Origin: Pollenia angustigena
Lineage: Eukaryota > Arthropoda > Insecta > Diptera > Polleniidae
Assembly (NCBI GenBank): GCA_930367215.1
Contig: OV884059.1
Coordinates: 236,901,803 to 236,965,802 of the forward strand
DNA length: 64,000 nt
Direction: 5' to 3'
Position numbers and translations under genes: made by a program
The notes under the pieces: generated by a model
What the model was told of the DNA's origin: nothing
What the model saw: the letters and a program-made list of their open reading frames with translations, nothing else
Databases searched by the model: none
Shown here: piece after piece, positions 34,824 through 46,765 of the stretch
Position numbering within the stretch: position 1 is the first letter of the stretch
Layout: each line of letters opens with the position of its first letter

Positions 34824-36187
34824 TCATTCCTTAAATTTTTTTATTTTGTACGCACCGGTTGAATGATTAATCATTCTTAAATTGAAGTGGTACCCATCTT
34901 CACCTCGCCAAAAAATTAGCGGATATTGCAATGAATCATAAGAACGGTGGGATTCACTTACTTTTTCCAACTGGTAATTTCTACGTTGCAAATTGAATTG
35001 TTCTCCAGCCATGACCATCGCTACTTCATCTTCAAAGCTTGGTGCATTAAATCTTCTTACATGTTGGCAAGCTGGCGTTTTACCCGCATTTATTCTTATT
35101 CCAAAATTGTCAGCAGGCACATTATCAATTTGTGATTTAAACATTCTAACCAATTCATTATGTTCATGGTAATAATATTTGTAATTCGCGAATAATTGGT
35201 TTGCTTTATTTCGGTTTAATTGTATAACGCTAATCAACTTCTTTATCTCCATTTCCCAAGAAAGAAATTTGTAGAAAGCGATACTCTTGGTTGTCGAATG
35301 GCAATAACGCACCAATTTTATGGTACACCGGACCCTGAATTTTCAAATAATATTCAACAAATTGGTTAGAATTTTCGTATAAATGAAAACATATACAGGA
35401 TATTAATATCTGAATTGAAAACCACATTATTTACCTTAAAAGTTGGCATAAATCTATCACGAACAATGTGTTGTGCTCTAAATGATGTCATTTGAAAGCA
35501 ACAAGTGTACGACTGAATGAATTTTAAGAAATGTTTTGACTGATTTGTTCTGCCACCACCCAAAGAGAATAATGGCTCAGATGGTGGACTTAAAAGTGTT
35601 GATTTACATTTCCGCCAGCACAACACATTCCATCGGTTTCATATTTAAATGCATTGCATTTATCCATTTTGCCAATTTGAATAGATGGATGCGAAGCTTA
35701 ATCAATGTTATGATCATGATTAAAACCTGGGGCCTGATTCTGGCAGTCGTGAACGAATCGGAATTATTTTTTCAGTGTTGTAAAGCATTAATTTAGGTTT
35801 CACAGTACTGAAAAAATAATTACGATTCGTTAAGTATCCACTGAACGAATAAGAAATAAAATTGCTATCGAATCGAGAAAGTACTCGATCACGACTGCCA
35901 GAATTAGGCCCCTGCACGATCCAAATTTCCAATTGAATGGCTACATGTCCGTTTTGATTGTCACGTTCAGTGTTACGTTCACGATCTCTTCTATTTCTAA
36001 CTCTCACACTTTCAATACGTTCTTCTCTTTGTTTCTGATTTTGATCTAATCTTGATCGTGCCATTCGTTGCCTTGCTAATTCATTACTTTCTAACGTATT
36101 TGGCTTCTGTGGCGTGTTCGTCGGCCAATTTGTGAACGTCTTCGTCGCGGCATTATTGAATAATTTTTTTTTTTTTTTTTTATGCAA
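34824..36187 (-). pseudogene. Helitron N-terminal region, copy 3, with intact splice donor
   Basis: Same blocks as copies 1 and 2, with several substitutions. At 35434 the base change makes the gap begin AAG|GTAAAT. The 100-base gap (35335-35434) then looks like a proper intron: GT donor, CTAAC branch-like word, TTCAG acceptor. Joining across it gives PTFK-GPVYHK in frame. The downstream frameshift remains, so it is still a pseudogene. An insertion of 'IQ' residues just before the acceptor also fits related Helitrons, so an old insertion rather than an intron is possible. Nested MITE at 35729-35912. Confidence 0.8.
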
Positions 36188-36207
36188 AAGCTTTAAATTT
36201 TTACCTA

Positions 36208-36348
36208 CTGCCTATTTCATGATGTCACTCGAACGTTTACGTTCGCACAAATAACATATAAAACAAAACCAAAATTCAAAAAATTGTTTTTGTTTTATAT
36301 GTTATTTGTGCGAACGTAAACGTTCGAGTGACATCGTGAAATAGGCAG
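36208..36348. mobile_element. 141-bp foldback MITE, copy 3
   Basis: Same as 29416-29556, with one substitution in the loop. Confidence 0.85.
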
Positions 36349-36616
36349 CTAAAGATTACAAATCAATTATTCAAAAATGTCAATGATCGCACTGTAAACT
36401 TAAATGACAATCAATAAACACACAGAAATTAAGTAAGTCAAATGAAGCGAGTAAGCAGGGCCTTAAACCGACAAAATGAAATTCTCATAAGGAAAAAAAT
36501 TCATTTTATATAAGGAAAGCACACCATCAATAAAGTGCGCTTATAACGAATATTCGTAGAAATTTTTCAGTGAAAGTAGACCTTGCTAACGCACGAACAT
36601 AGGACAACTTACACAT

Positions 36617-36640
36617 TTATATATATATATATATATACAT
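36617..36640. repeat. (TA)n tract unique to copy 3
   Basis: Copies 1 and 2 have CATATACATACCTACATACC here. Copy 3 has a run of TA units instead, a microsatellite that expanded after duplication. Confidence 0.8.
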
Positions 36641-37689
36641 ACCTACAAAAATTAATTTACATAGAGATGTAAGCTACGTATTTTTAGCAGGTGTCCCATT
36701 TAGAGTGAGAGTAGCTGTATGTATTGTTAAGTTTTGTAGACTGTACTTTTTTAAGCATTTATTTTGTACTTTTGAGAAAAATTAAGTTTTAAGGCCGAAC
36801 CATAATGTGAATAAGCTGGATTAAGAAACTGTGCGAATACATGTTAATCATATGTGTCAAACCATATTCAACATAATACCATGTGCACGCGGACAGCAAT
36901 ATTCGTGTTTCGCTCTCCCATTCCTGTTTCGCGCCCCAAACATGATCGAAACGACAAGTTTTGACATACAAAATTTTGAGAGCGAAACAGGTCGTTTCAT
37001 ATTGAAACATGCTGCGAAACATGAAAAATGAAATTTAATTTCCAATTTTGATAACAATAATCGTTAGTTTATCTGAACAAGCTCTCAAAATAAATAAAAA
37101 AAAAATTAAAAACAAAATAAAAATTGATGTTAAATAAAGTGATAAATATAAAATAATAATATATATAAAAGTATTGAATATATTTTCCATTTTTATATAC
37201 ATTTTAATCTGTTTTAAATAAAATCACGCAAACAACACAAAAAAAAAACAATTGTCAAAATGAAACAAGAATGAATCGTATAAACAGCATGTTTGGCAAT
37301 CTAGTTTTAGAGAGCGAAACCAGTGGTTTATATCGTCGTATGAACATAGCATAAGGAAACTTTTCGTTAAGTTTTATGAAACTATCATTTGCTTAAGTAA
37401 AGTGCAAAACTTATCGCATATTTCGTACAAGATCATTGATCTTAGGCCTTTTAAAGTACATACACTCTGGGTCCTTATGAGTAGCAAGGTCGATTTAACA
37501 ATATCCTTCTGTCTGTTGACTGAGATATGAACAAAAATCCCTTGCTGTTGTTTTTTTTTTTTTTTTATTTCTGCCAAAGTTTCCAAATTAGGTACGAGCA
37601 TCTTAGTTATCAATAGACACTATCCGAAAAAATGTGGGTATTTATATTACTTTCTGTTCTTATTTATATAACTTTCTGTTCTTATCGCA

Positions 37690-38575
37690 CCGTGGTAAAG
37701 GGTATAAAGGATTTAGCATAGCCGATCACTAAGTCTATTTAGCCATGTATGTCTGTTGAAAACACGCTCACTTTAGAAAAGATGGGATTATAATCCAGCA
37801 AAATCCGTTCAGTAGGAATCCAAATGTGGAACCACCACCCTAAATAAATTGAGAATTTGGTTGCAAAAACCGGTGAAATGCACGGAATGATAGAAAATTT
37901 TGCACAAATTCGTTCTATATGACTAAAACTCATACTGTTAAATTTCATGAAGATGGGTCCATAATTTACCATAGGTCCCATTTAAAACCTTCTCTCGGAA
38001 AACAGTTTAGTACGCCTATAACCGTAACGAATAATGTTATTGTAGCAGAATTTGGTATTTCGTAGTTTAATAAAGCTTTAAAACACAATAGAAAATGTCG
38101 AGAAGATCGGTTCATAATTCATCATATTCCCCATATAATGTCCACTCTAGGAAATTTTTTTTATACGCCTTAAACCGTAGCAGATATACATAGATATTGT
38201 GGTAAAATTTGGTCCAATTTAACTTAATATGGATAGAAATAATACCATTCAAATTTGTAATAATCTGTCCATAATTTACCTGAGATCCCATATTAGGCAG
38301 CCTTCAGAAATCCGCTTTAAAACTATAACAAATTTCACTTCTATATCAAAATTTGGGGTTTTTAACACCAGAAATTACTCCAGCGAATTTTGTGATGATT
38401 GGTTCATAATTAACCATTGGTCCAACATAAAGTGCGCTCTTGAAAATAATTTTAGGTCGGTTTGAATTGTTGCGAATCATTATGTTTTACTAAAATTTGT
38501 TCAAATTTAGTTAACCTATGTAAGTCTAAGCCGCAACCAATTGTAATACTGACGACCAACTAATTAATAATTTTT
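37690..38575. mobile_element. degenerate mini-me-like element
   Basis: It starts with GGTAAAGGGTATAAAGGATT, then ATGTCTGTTGAAAACACGCT, then several diverged units of the TTCATAATTTACCATAGGTCCCAT type. It ends near TCTAAGCCGCAACCAATTGT. The last part matches 25675-25930. Confidence 0.6.
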
Positions 38576-38767
38576 TCAACTACATATATAGTAACGTTAC
38601 TGACTATACGTACTCTTTTATAAAGGACAATCGTCTATTCTTTTTGTCATCTTTTTTCATAATCTGTCATCTTTATTTTTAAAAGTATGATCAATATTTG
38701 TTTTTATTTTTATAAATTAAAATAAATTTTATTTTACGGCGGTCACCGGTTTTTTCCCTCATTCCTT

Positions 38768-39099
38768 TCAGATGTTACAGTGTCTGCATGACAAATGTTA
38801 AGAATCCCGGATGATTAGTTACGAATATATAGGAAGGGGGAGCTTTTACCGCTCTTGCCCTATTTCACGCCATATTCCATATTTCTTTTGAGTGTCTGCA
38901 TGCCAAATTTTAAGAAAACCGGTGGAATAGCTAAGAAGATATAGGGAGGGAAGCTTTTACCCCTCTTGTCCTATTTCGCGCCCTATTTCCTATTTTATTT
39001 CAGATGTTATAGTGTCTGCATGCCAAATTTTAAGTAAACCGGTTAATAAGTTAAGAAGATATAGGAAGAGAGGGCTTTTGTCCGTTTTGCCATATTTTA
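38768..39099. repeat. ~115-bp tandem repeat, three units, interrupted
   Basis: Three units share AGTGTCTGCATGCCAAATTT, TAAG.AAACCGGT and GATATAGG. A fourth, more diverged unit resumes after the inserted element, at about 40059-40170 (CAAAATTTCATAAAAATCGG). The transposon at 39100-40058 therefore landed inside the array. Confidence 0.75.
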
Positions 39100-40058
39100 C
39101 ACGCAGAGAAAAAACATGATTAATGGGTGGTCACTACGACCATTTTTGTTCATATTTGAATAATATGTTTACCCCAATAAATTTATTATAGTCCTAATAT
39201 AACTAGAAAAAAGAATTTTTGTCCTTAACATTTTTTAATTCGCTATAATAATATTATATGGTGTTTTACACCTAAAAATGTTACTCTGGTCTAGCTGAAC
39301 ATATTAAATTATACGAAATGCTTGCTACTATAATATTTATTTTCAACTAGGTATATCAGTAAAATCATAATGTAAGTTGCACACAAACGGTCAAAACAAA
39401 CAGTTTGTGTTTATTTTCCGTCCGCGGGCGTCAGTTCATCGGGTCGCGTGAATAAAAATAAAATAACTAAAATATTTTTCGGGGAAAAAAAGGCCATTCT
39501 GCCTTCCAAACGATATAAGTTATTATACGTTCATAAGTGCACGGCAAAAAATATATTAAAAAGTGTGATTGTATGCCAAAGTAAAGCAACAAGGAATTTT
39601 CAAAAAGAAGTCATCAAGGCAAACATATGCTGATTTTATTAAATATATTTGTACCACAAAAACGAAATATAAAATTTTTAAATTAAAACACACACACACA
39701 CATATATTTATATAATTGTATGTATTTAATTTAATTTTATTTATTTTAGAATCTGAACATAAATTAATTAATAAAAAATATATTTTTTGAAATAAAATTT
39801 TATTTGGTTTTATTGCGAAAACCATATAACATGTTGAAATAGACATGTTGCATGGTGTTTGGAATTTTAGGAACATGATTTAAAAGATCGTTTGCGTTTT
39901 TCTTCTAAACATAATAATATGTTTGAGACAATAAAAAGCTATTTACATTATGTCTGAACATATATTGTTACTTAAGGCGTGTTTGGCACAATCATAACCA
40001 CAAACATTAATGATAGTTTGCGATTGTGGTTTCATCAACCATGTTTTTTCTTTGCGTG
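39100..40058. mobile_element. 959-bp TIR element CACGCAGAGAAAAAACATG, TA duplication
   Basis: Left terminus CACGCAGAGAAAAAACATG; inverted right terminus CACGCAAAGAAAAAACATGG. TA flanks both sides (39098-39099 and 40059-40060). Sub-terminal ATTAATG words occur near both ends. No transposase frame was seen. The TA target suggests Tc1/mariner-type mobilisation. Confidence 0.8.
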
Positions 40059-40280
40059 TACGCCCTCTAACGATATGACCTATTCTCCTACCTAACAAAT
40101 ACACATACAAAATTTCATAAAAATCGGTCAAGCATTTTCGGAGTAGTTCAATTACAAACTCCTTGACACGATAATTTTATATTTGGGTAATTCCATAGTG
40201 TTGAACGTGACAGTCATACGCATAAACATGCAAAAACATTTTAAACAACAAATATTTTAACCCTCTAATTATACCACTTA

Positions 40281-40633
40281 AGGCTAGATTACACTATCTC
40301 ACAAGTCTTACGTATTCCATAATACTTTGTGAGATAGAAATCTAATGAGTTTTGTTGCGACTGTCAAAAAATCTAATGTAACATGACAGTTTTTGTTCAC
40401 ACCATCACACAAAGTATAAACACTCACACATGAAATAAAATGCAGCCCTGATCCAATAAAAAGTATTATTGCTTAGAAATTTTTCAAAAAACGATGAAGT
40501 CGTATGGGATGTCAAACTTTTTTCATAATACTTGTCATTTTCGTGACACATTGTATTCACACTATCACACTTTGTCATATTACTTGAGTTTTTGACATGT
40601 ATTAATACAAAGTATAATAGTTTAATCTAGCCA
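40281..40633. mobile_element. 353-bp MITE AGGCTAGATTACACTAT, TTA duplication
   Basis: Left GGCTAGATTACACTAT; inverted right GGCTAGATTAAACTAT. TTA lies at 40278-40280 and 40634-40636. Internal CACACTATC-type words mirror each other. PIF/Harbinger-like by target. Confidence 0.8.
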
Positions 40634-41330
40634 TTAGAAAGCACTGTTATCTATGTTAAAGTTGATAGAGCGCGCGATTCTAGGTCAAAGATAAAGGGAA
40701 AAAAATAGAAGTAGTTTTTGTGGCCATGTATAAAAAGGCAGAATTCAGCGAAACCTGGCACAATTTTACAGTCAAACTACTTTCAGAATTTTACGTAAAT
40801 AAAAATGTTATATTAAAATGTCTTTGGTATGATTCCAAAATCTTCTGTATTTTTTTAAGCTAAAATCTGTGTCGATACGTGACATTCCGAACGTGAAATT
40901 TTTTCCATAATATTTTAACAGAATAATGATTAAAACAAAATAAAAATTTACCGTTAATCTGAATAACTTATTTCTCTTCGAACTCTTACTGAGATTACAG
41001 ACCATGTAAGGAACTTTTTTGGAATAATTGTTATCATATATCACCTCTTTTAAAGAAGATAATAATCAATTTGCAAGAAGAAAAAGGTTGGGCTGTTTCG
41101 TGCAAGAAGAGGAAGAATTTTATTATCTCAAACTTGCTCTCTTTTAGACAAATTTAAAGTACATGAACGCATTTCGTGCAAATTGGGATCCCAAAGTAGA
41201 GTAAAGAAACAGAGCTATTAAATAAAACATAAAATAAAATTTTCTCACAAATAAGATATTACGTTTGTGCAATTTTGCAGTCTAGTCTGCAGGTTCGTCT
41301 AAGTAAACGAATTTTTGGGGGAATTTATAA

Positions 41331-42256
41331 AACTAGTGTTCGCCTAATGGTCAAAATTCGACCATAAATTTGTATGTAAATATGAAGAAAACATAATTCA
41401 TCTTAGTATATTCGAATTTATTTGTTTCGAGCATTTATTGTTTCCTTCAAAGTGGATCGAGTTGGTGAGGGACCAACCTCCGGTTCATATTTTATCTTCA
41501 ATATAAAAAATACCTATTGAAAAACCAAAAAGTCTTCTTTATATATTGTCATCCACTCAGGATGAAACGAAAATTAATCAAAGTACCAGCTGCTGAACGA
41601 AAAAGTACCAAAAAGCTCCCCTCACATGTTCTTATTCACCCTTTTTAATGTATAATTTTATCTTTATAGGTCGAATATTAACGAAAAATTAAAAAAGTTC
41701 CAGATGAAAAACAAAAAATACCAACATTTTTTATCTTATAGGTTATCACTCACTCAGGACCCTACACCTATAATATTATGTTTTTTAGTTCAATATTATA
41801 GAAAATTTAAAAATTATCACATGAAGCACAGAAAAGTAAAAAAAGAAATTTAGTTTTCCGTATTTCTCCTTTTTTCTCCCCATAGAGGTTCGGTTGACAA
41901 ACAAAGGAAGAAAACGTTCTTAACTGGTTTGCCTGGTCTGATTTATACATAAGATTTATATATTCGAAATATTCGAAAACCGGTTTTTTAAAAATGTCGA
42001 ATAATCGATCACCCTAATTTTTATTATTTGATAATTGGAAAAAAAAGTTTATTTATTTATTTTGCATTTGTGTAAGTAGCAATTTTGAACGCTTATAACT
42101 CTGAAATTATTGAACAGATTTAAATAAAATATATATTGTGCACTTCTGTGAGTAAATACCTTTCAAATGGTGTATATTTTGTTCAAATCGGTTGACATAC
42201 AGAGGAGGAAAGTGTTCTTAACTGTTTTGCCTTAGCCTATTTTGTATATATAGATT
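41331..42256. repeat. dispersed repeat, longer copy
   Basis: It begins AACTAGTGTTCGCCTAATGG, includes CATTTATTG, then GGGACCAACCTCCGGTTCAT, and ends with ATTGTGCACTTCTG, ATCGGTTGACATA and AACTGTTTTGCCTTAGCC. The same blocks in the same order recur at 47717-48050 without the middle. It matches no family I know. Confidence 0.65.
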
Positions 42257-44329
42257 TGTAAAATCTAAATACATATTTCTCTACAACAAAATATTAAAAA
42301 ATATGATTTTAAAACTTTAAAATTTTCGGTCACGGTGGGCCTTTAGAAAGAAATGCCCATATATAGAGATACATTAAAAATGTTTTTAAATCAAGAAGAC
42401 AGTTCAATCAAGAAAATCAATAGGTCGCACATTAAATTTAATATCGGTCTACATATATAATTTATATGATTTACTTTTATAATTTTATTTTTATGTTTTA
42501 TGTTTTGCGGTTTTTTTTTTTTTGTTTTTTTTTGCCAATTTCTTTTTTTACAAGTAAAATACAATAATTGCACTGTGTGTCAGTGTTCAATCCGATAAGG
42601 TTTGTGTGCTTGTATAGTGAGCTAGTTGGAGTATTCTAAAGTTTACCCGTATGTTGTGATAAATTTGCCTAAGAGAAATTTCAAAATAAAAAATAGTATA
42701 AAAACATACATACATATAAAGTACTTGCATTCATACATATGTATACTAATAGCTAATCACAGTGGGATGCAAATATTTTTTGTATTCAATTGTATTGTTT
42801 TGACAATTATAATTGGAAAAATTATTCTGCTACCTATTCCTTTTTTTCATAAAAAATACACGCTTGTCTGATGCCATGGTAATGTTGGATAGTGAACAGA
42901 CATTAAAAAACAAAGTTTTTCAAACAAAATGCGGGAAAACTAGGCTGAACTCTTCCAGAATAATCTGCAAAGTATACAGACTTTTGGATGGTATAAATAA
43001 TATGTATAATCTGAAATTATATAGTGATTGGGACAAAATTGTTTAATTTTAGTTTATAGTATTTAATTTAATTTAATTTTTTTTATTTCCCGTTTTTAAA
43101 TACCCAAAGTCGACGCTAACTTTTTGTTCTTATTCGGCTAAATTCGAGTTATTTAAACAGCCGTTTTATGTTTAAGTTAACAAAACCTACTTTAAAATGG
43201 TTTAAAGAAATAATTTTCACAATTTTTAAGATATCGTTAGTTTATAAAAGATAAATAAAGCAACTAATGATATTATTACAAACGTGCATAGTTATGTACT
43301 TATGTGTATAATTTCTTATCTGGATACTGTCGATACTAAAACGTGGTAGATAATATCGAACATTAATGGCAGTTTTGCTTAAATTTTTGGCTTGTTTGAA
43401 AGTGTGGCCGCTAATTTTCGTCATTCAACCGTCATTCACATTTTATTTTGTGGTTATATGGTGACTGAGGAAATGTTTGAGTGTCACTCAAGTGGATAAA
43501 TTATAGCAGATCGACTGATTAAAGACTTTTCTTTACCGTATGGATGTGTTTTTGCTAAGACATTAATTAAGAGACAATTCCGGCTAGGCGAACATTTTTG
43601 TGCCGATTGCCATGTGGAAATCTTAATTTAACAGATAACTAGACACAAGGCATGGATAAATTATAGCAGTGTCACTCAAGTGCGATTGTGTGTACCCCAC
43701 TTATTTTAAACATTTTTGCTAGTAGAGCTTGTGTTGCCGGAATCTGAATGCAATTTTATACAGACACAGCTTTAAAATCATTCAAAATTAATAAACAGCA
43801 CAAAACAAATTGTGTTTTTAATAGAAAGTAACGCTTTCTATTTACGAATAGCGGGTTATTTATTTTCGGTGATTTTGGATTGATGCGCAGTTTTATTTCC
43901 TCTATAATGCATTTACACTTGTATTTTTCAAAATAGTTTATGATTGTAAGCTACTTTCATAAATAAACCGTTTACATCAGCATTTTAGCCAGTTAAGTTG
44001 TTTATCTTTAACAAATCCTAACAATCACCATAAACCACTTTTAAACTGTTTATGGCGTAGGTGTAAATGCAACATTAGATATTAATTTTATTGTGGACAC
44101 AAATGTTATCATAATGAAATATGTATATAAAATAAAAATTAAAGTAAAGTAAAGTTAAAATAAACTCAAATAAATATATGATTTCGACAAAACTTTTATT
44201 TTATTATGGACTTTTTCATTAAGTACGAAATACAATGTCATTAAAATTACAGCATCTAGAATATTTACGGGCCGTATTTCGGCGAAAACTTGGCGAATGT
44301 TGGTTTAAAAATGCTCCAACGTTAGAGAA
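42257..44329. other. gene-less AT-rich stretch
   Basis: No gene recognised. GTGTCACTCAAGTGGATAAA at 43482 and GTGTCACTCAAGTGCGAT at 43669 bracket repeated GGATAAATTATAGCAG words, a small local duplication. Confidence 0.4.
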
Positions 44330-45221
44330 TTGTTCGTGTAGACACAATCTTTGATAATGTGAACTTCCAATATAGTGAATTATCCAGTAATGTGAACACC
44401 TATTTTTTATATTAGCGCTCTTAATAGTGAACAAAGTTTAATGGCTCTAAAAAGTAAACAAACATTTTGGCGATTTTGTGTTTATTTTCTAATTTTGGGA
44501 AACATGCATACATACTTTGAGATTTGTTAATGAAGGTCGTACACACCTGTGTATTAACAAAAAATCTTTCTCCAAGTGGTTGGTTAAGATGAGAAATAAA
44601 AACCTGCCGAGAAGTGGATTGGCGCTGAAAGAAAAAGCGAAACAGCTTCATTCCAATTTAAATGAAAATGAACACGACTTCAATGCCAGCGATGGGTGGC
44701 TTCAAAAATTAAAACAGAGATACGGATTCCGACTTTAAGAGAAAAGCTTTCAGCGCAACATCATCTGGTGATCCTTTAAATTTAAGCTAAGAGCAAAGAT
44801 AGCTAAACTCGGTTTATCGAATAACCAGCAATACTGATGAATCAGGCAAAATTTGGAAAATTCTTCCTCAAAAAGCGTATGTTACATCATAAAACAAACG
44901 CACCAGGTGCGAAGATGGAGAGATGCTGTGCATATGCATCTGGATCCCATAAAACCAAACTTCTTGACAAGGGTTGAAATATTTTATTTATTTTTTTAAG
45001 TAAATATTTAATATAAAAGGAAAATTTTATATAACAAATCGTTAAGTTTGCAATAAATTATATGTTATGTTACAAATACCAAGAGTTTCAATACTCTCTA
45101 GACTTTTTTAAGCAAAAAAACACAGTATTGCGCTTCAAATTTTTACCATCGAAAATGTGAACAAATTCGATAATGTGAACTACCTTGGTTTTTATTTGTA
45201 CACATTATCGCGAGATCACTG
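44330..45221 (+). mobile_element. pogo/Tigger-like DNA transposon relic
   Basis: The right end reads GTACACATTATCGCGAGATC then ACTG. Sub-terminal ATAATGTGAAC words occur at both ends (about 44355-44400 and 45155-45180), as in Tigger elements. The left terminus is degraded. It encloses a CENP-B-like transposase remnant. Confidence 0.7.
44517..44960 (+). pseudogene. pogo/Tigger transposase remnant (CENP-B HTH and start of DDE)
   Basis: From 44517 the frame reads KSFSKWLVKMRNKNLPRSG, LALKEKAKQLHSNL and FNASDGWLQKLKQRYGFRL, the second helix-turn-helix of CENP-B/Tigger proteins (W, EKA, F.AS.GWL..F..R.G). After a stop at 44736 and a frameshift comes TDESGKIWKILPQKAYVTS then NKRTRCEDGEM, matching the 'DETG..WK.LP..T' block with the first catalytic D. 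The rest is lost. Confidence 0.75.
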
Positions 45222-45240
45222 TTTAGTCCCACAAAAAAAC

Positions 45241-45345
45241 TCTAACGGGGTCATTGCTTTCCATGTAATAAAGCCAAAGTCGGTTGTGTAGATTGGCTTG
45301 TGGCACCGTCTTGTTGAAACCACATATCGTCCAGTTTATAATACT
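45241..45345 (-). pseudogene. mariner-like transposase fragment
   Basis: The minus strand reads LDDMWFQQDGATSQSTQPTL, matching the DDMWFQQDGATCHTA block of mariner-like transposases with its catalytic D. Nothing else of the gene is visible on the low side. Confidence 0.65.
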
Positions 45346-45485
45346 CTATTGCAGATCTCGAAAAATGTCCACGTTTTAACCACCACTTTTGTAGAAAGTT
45401 TTAACTTCTTTACGCAATCCTTGGTTACCAAACTATACATATTCGTAAATGCTAAACCTTTCACTAAAAAAATTACACTTCAGAT

Positions 45486-46610
45486 CACTGTTGGGATCTG
45501 ACAATTCTTAAATTGTACCGTCTTAATGGCAAAATTGTACCAAATTGACGTAAATTGTACCTAAATTTCGCTATAAAATAAAAAAGCATGCATAGTAAGA
45601 ATTCATAACACTGTTTTATTTAATAAAAATTCATAACACTCTTTTATTTAATAAAAACAAAACAAGACAGAAATAATAGACCGTTAAGCCCGAGCATTTG
45701 ATACCCTACACCACAGTATTTACAGACAACTTTCCAGAGTGAGAACCATGGGCAATCATGGACCCACCAAAACAAAAATTATGTTATTAAGTTAAGATTT
45801 ATGTAAAAGTTTGTGTTTCGACTATTATTAAGATATCTTCATCTATATGAGATTAGTTTGCCTTTAAGTGATTTTAGGAAGAGGGTTTATATGGGACCTA
45901 TGGTTAATTTTGGACCCTCCAGCGCAATATTTTGTATTGAAAAAGTGACAATCGTAAAAGTTATTGTCGAAAATTTTAATATCAATTCCAACATTTATAA
46001 GGTAGTCGTCAAATATGGAATGATTCCAATACAAAATGGTAAGAAGACTTAGATTGCAATAAATCTGGTCCAAATTTAATCTTAATACCAACGTAATAGG
46101 ATGGTTTATAGGCACTAACACTATTCCGGAAAGAATTTTGTATGAGGACATGTGAAATTATAGACTGATTCTTACCATTTTTATTAGGCTTTGTCCTTAT
46201 GAATTGAAGCTTATGCTCAAAAGTCGTAAACCAGTCCTTCAGATGAGTCGCGGGTGGCTGATCGGAAACACGAGTCGTAAAAGACTTTTTCGGAAGAATC
46301 GCGAGTCGGGTACTATTTTCTCCCTAATGATCAGTCATTTTCGACTCTAAAACGAGCGAATAAATTATTATTTTAATCGCACAGGGGAGTCAAAAAAGAC
46401 TCGAATATGATCAATAATTTAAAAAATGCTTATGTTCACGGCTGTTATTAACAATTTTATTATTAAAAAGAAAAGTAAGTTAATCCAAAACAAAGAAAGG
46501 ATACAACTTCGTCGGATTTTTTTTTAAATTGTACCAAAAAGTTGTAAATTGTACCAGTGTTCCAATGAAGATTCGAATTTGGAACAATTGTACCACAAAT
46601 CCCATCAGTG
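45486..46610. mobile_element. 1,125-bp hAT-type element CACTG...CAGTG, TSD CTTCAGAT
   Basis: Left CACTGTTGGGATCTG; inverted right CACTGATGGGATTTG. AAATTGTACC words occur near both ends. The exact 8-bp duplication CTTCAGAT lies at 45478-45485 and 46611-46618. A degenerate mini-me-like block (about 45680-46160: TTGATACCCTACACCACAG, GGTTTATATGGGACCTATGG) sits inside. No transposase. Confidence 0.85.
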
Positions 46611-46765
46611 CTTCAGATGACAAATATTTAACAGCTGACAGCCTTGCCAGACCAGTGGTTTTGAAACTACTAAATGGATAACCCTGTAGATGCAGAATGG
46701 CGCAAAATAAGCTAGATAAAAGTTTTGTCTATACTTTTCTTCAGTTATAGTCTTTTTAGGTTTTT

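Larger units (their letters stand above)
27367..37557. repeat. three tandem copies of a ~3,394-bp Helitron-derived unit
   Basis: Unit starts (CGTCATTAAATATAAATGAG) are at 27367, 30761 and 34155, exactly 3,394 bp apart; the third copy is about 10 bp longer. Each unit ends in GCTGTTG followed by a T-run, and the left flank is also T-rich. Copies 1 and 2 differ by about eight single-base changes. Copy 3 differs from both by more than a dozen changes including indels. Each unit holds a direct-repeat block, a Helitron N-terminal pseudogene on the minus strand, two nested MITEs and a mini-me fragment. Confidence 0.95.

Noticed and set aside
37569..37610. Possible fourth unit of the tandem array
   Set aside because: Only about 40 bp match, and they are inverted, so it is not a continuation of the array.
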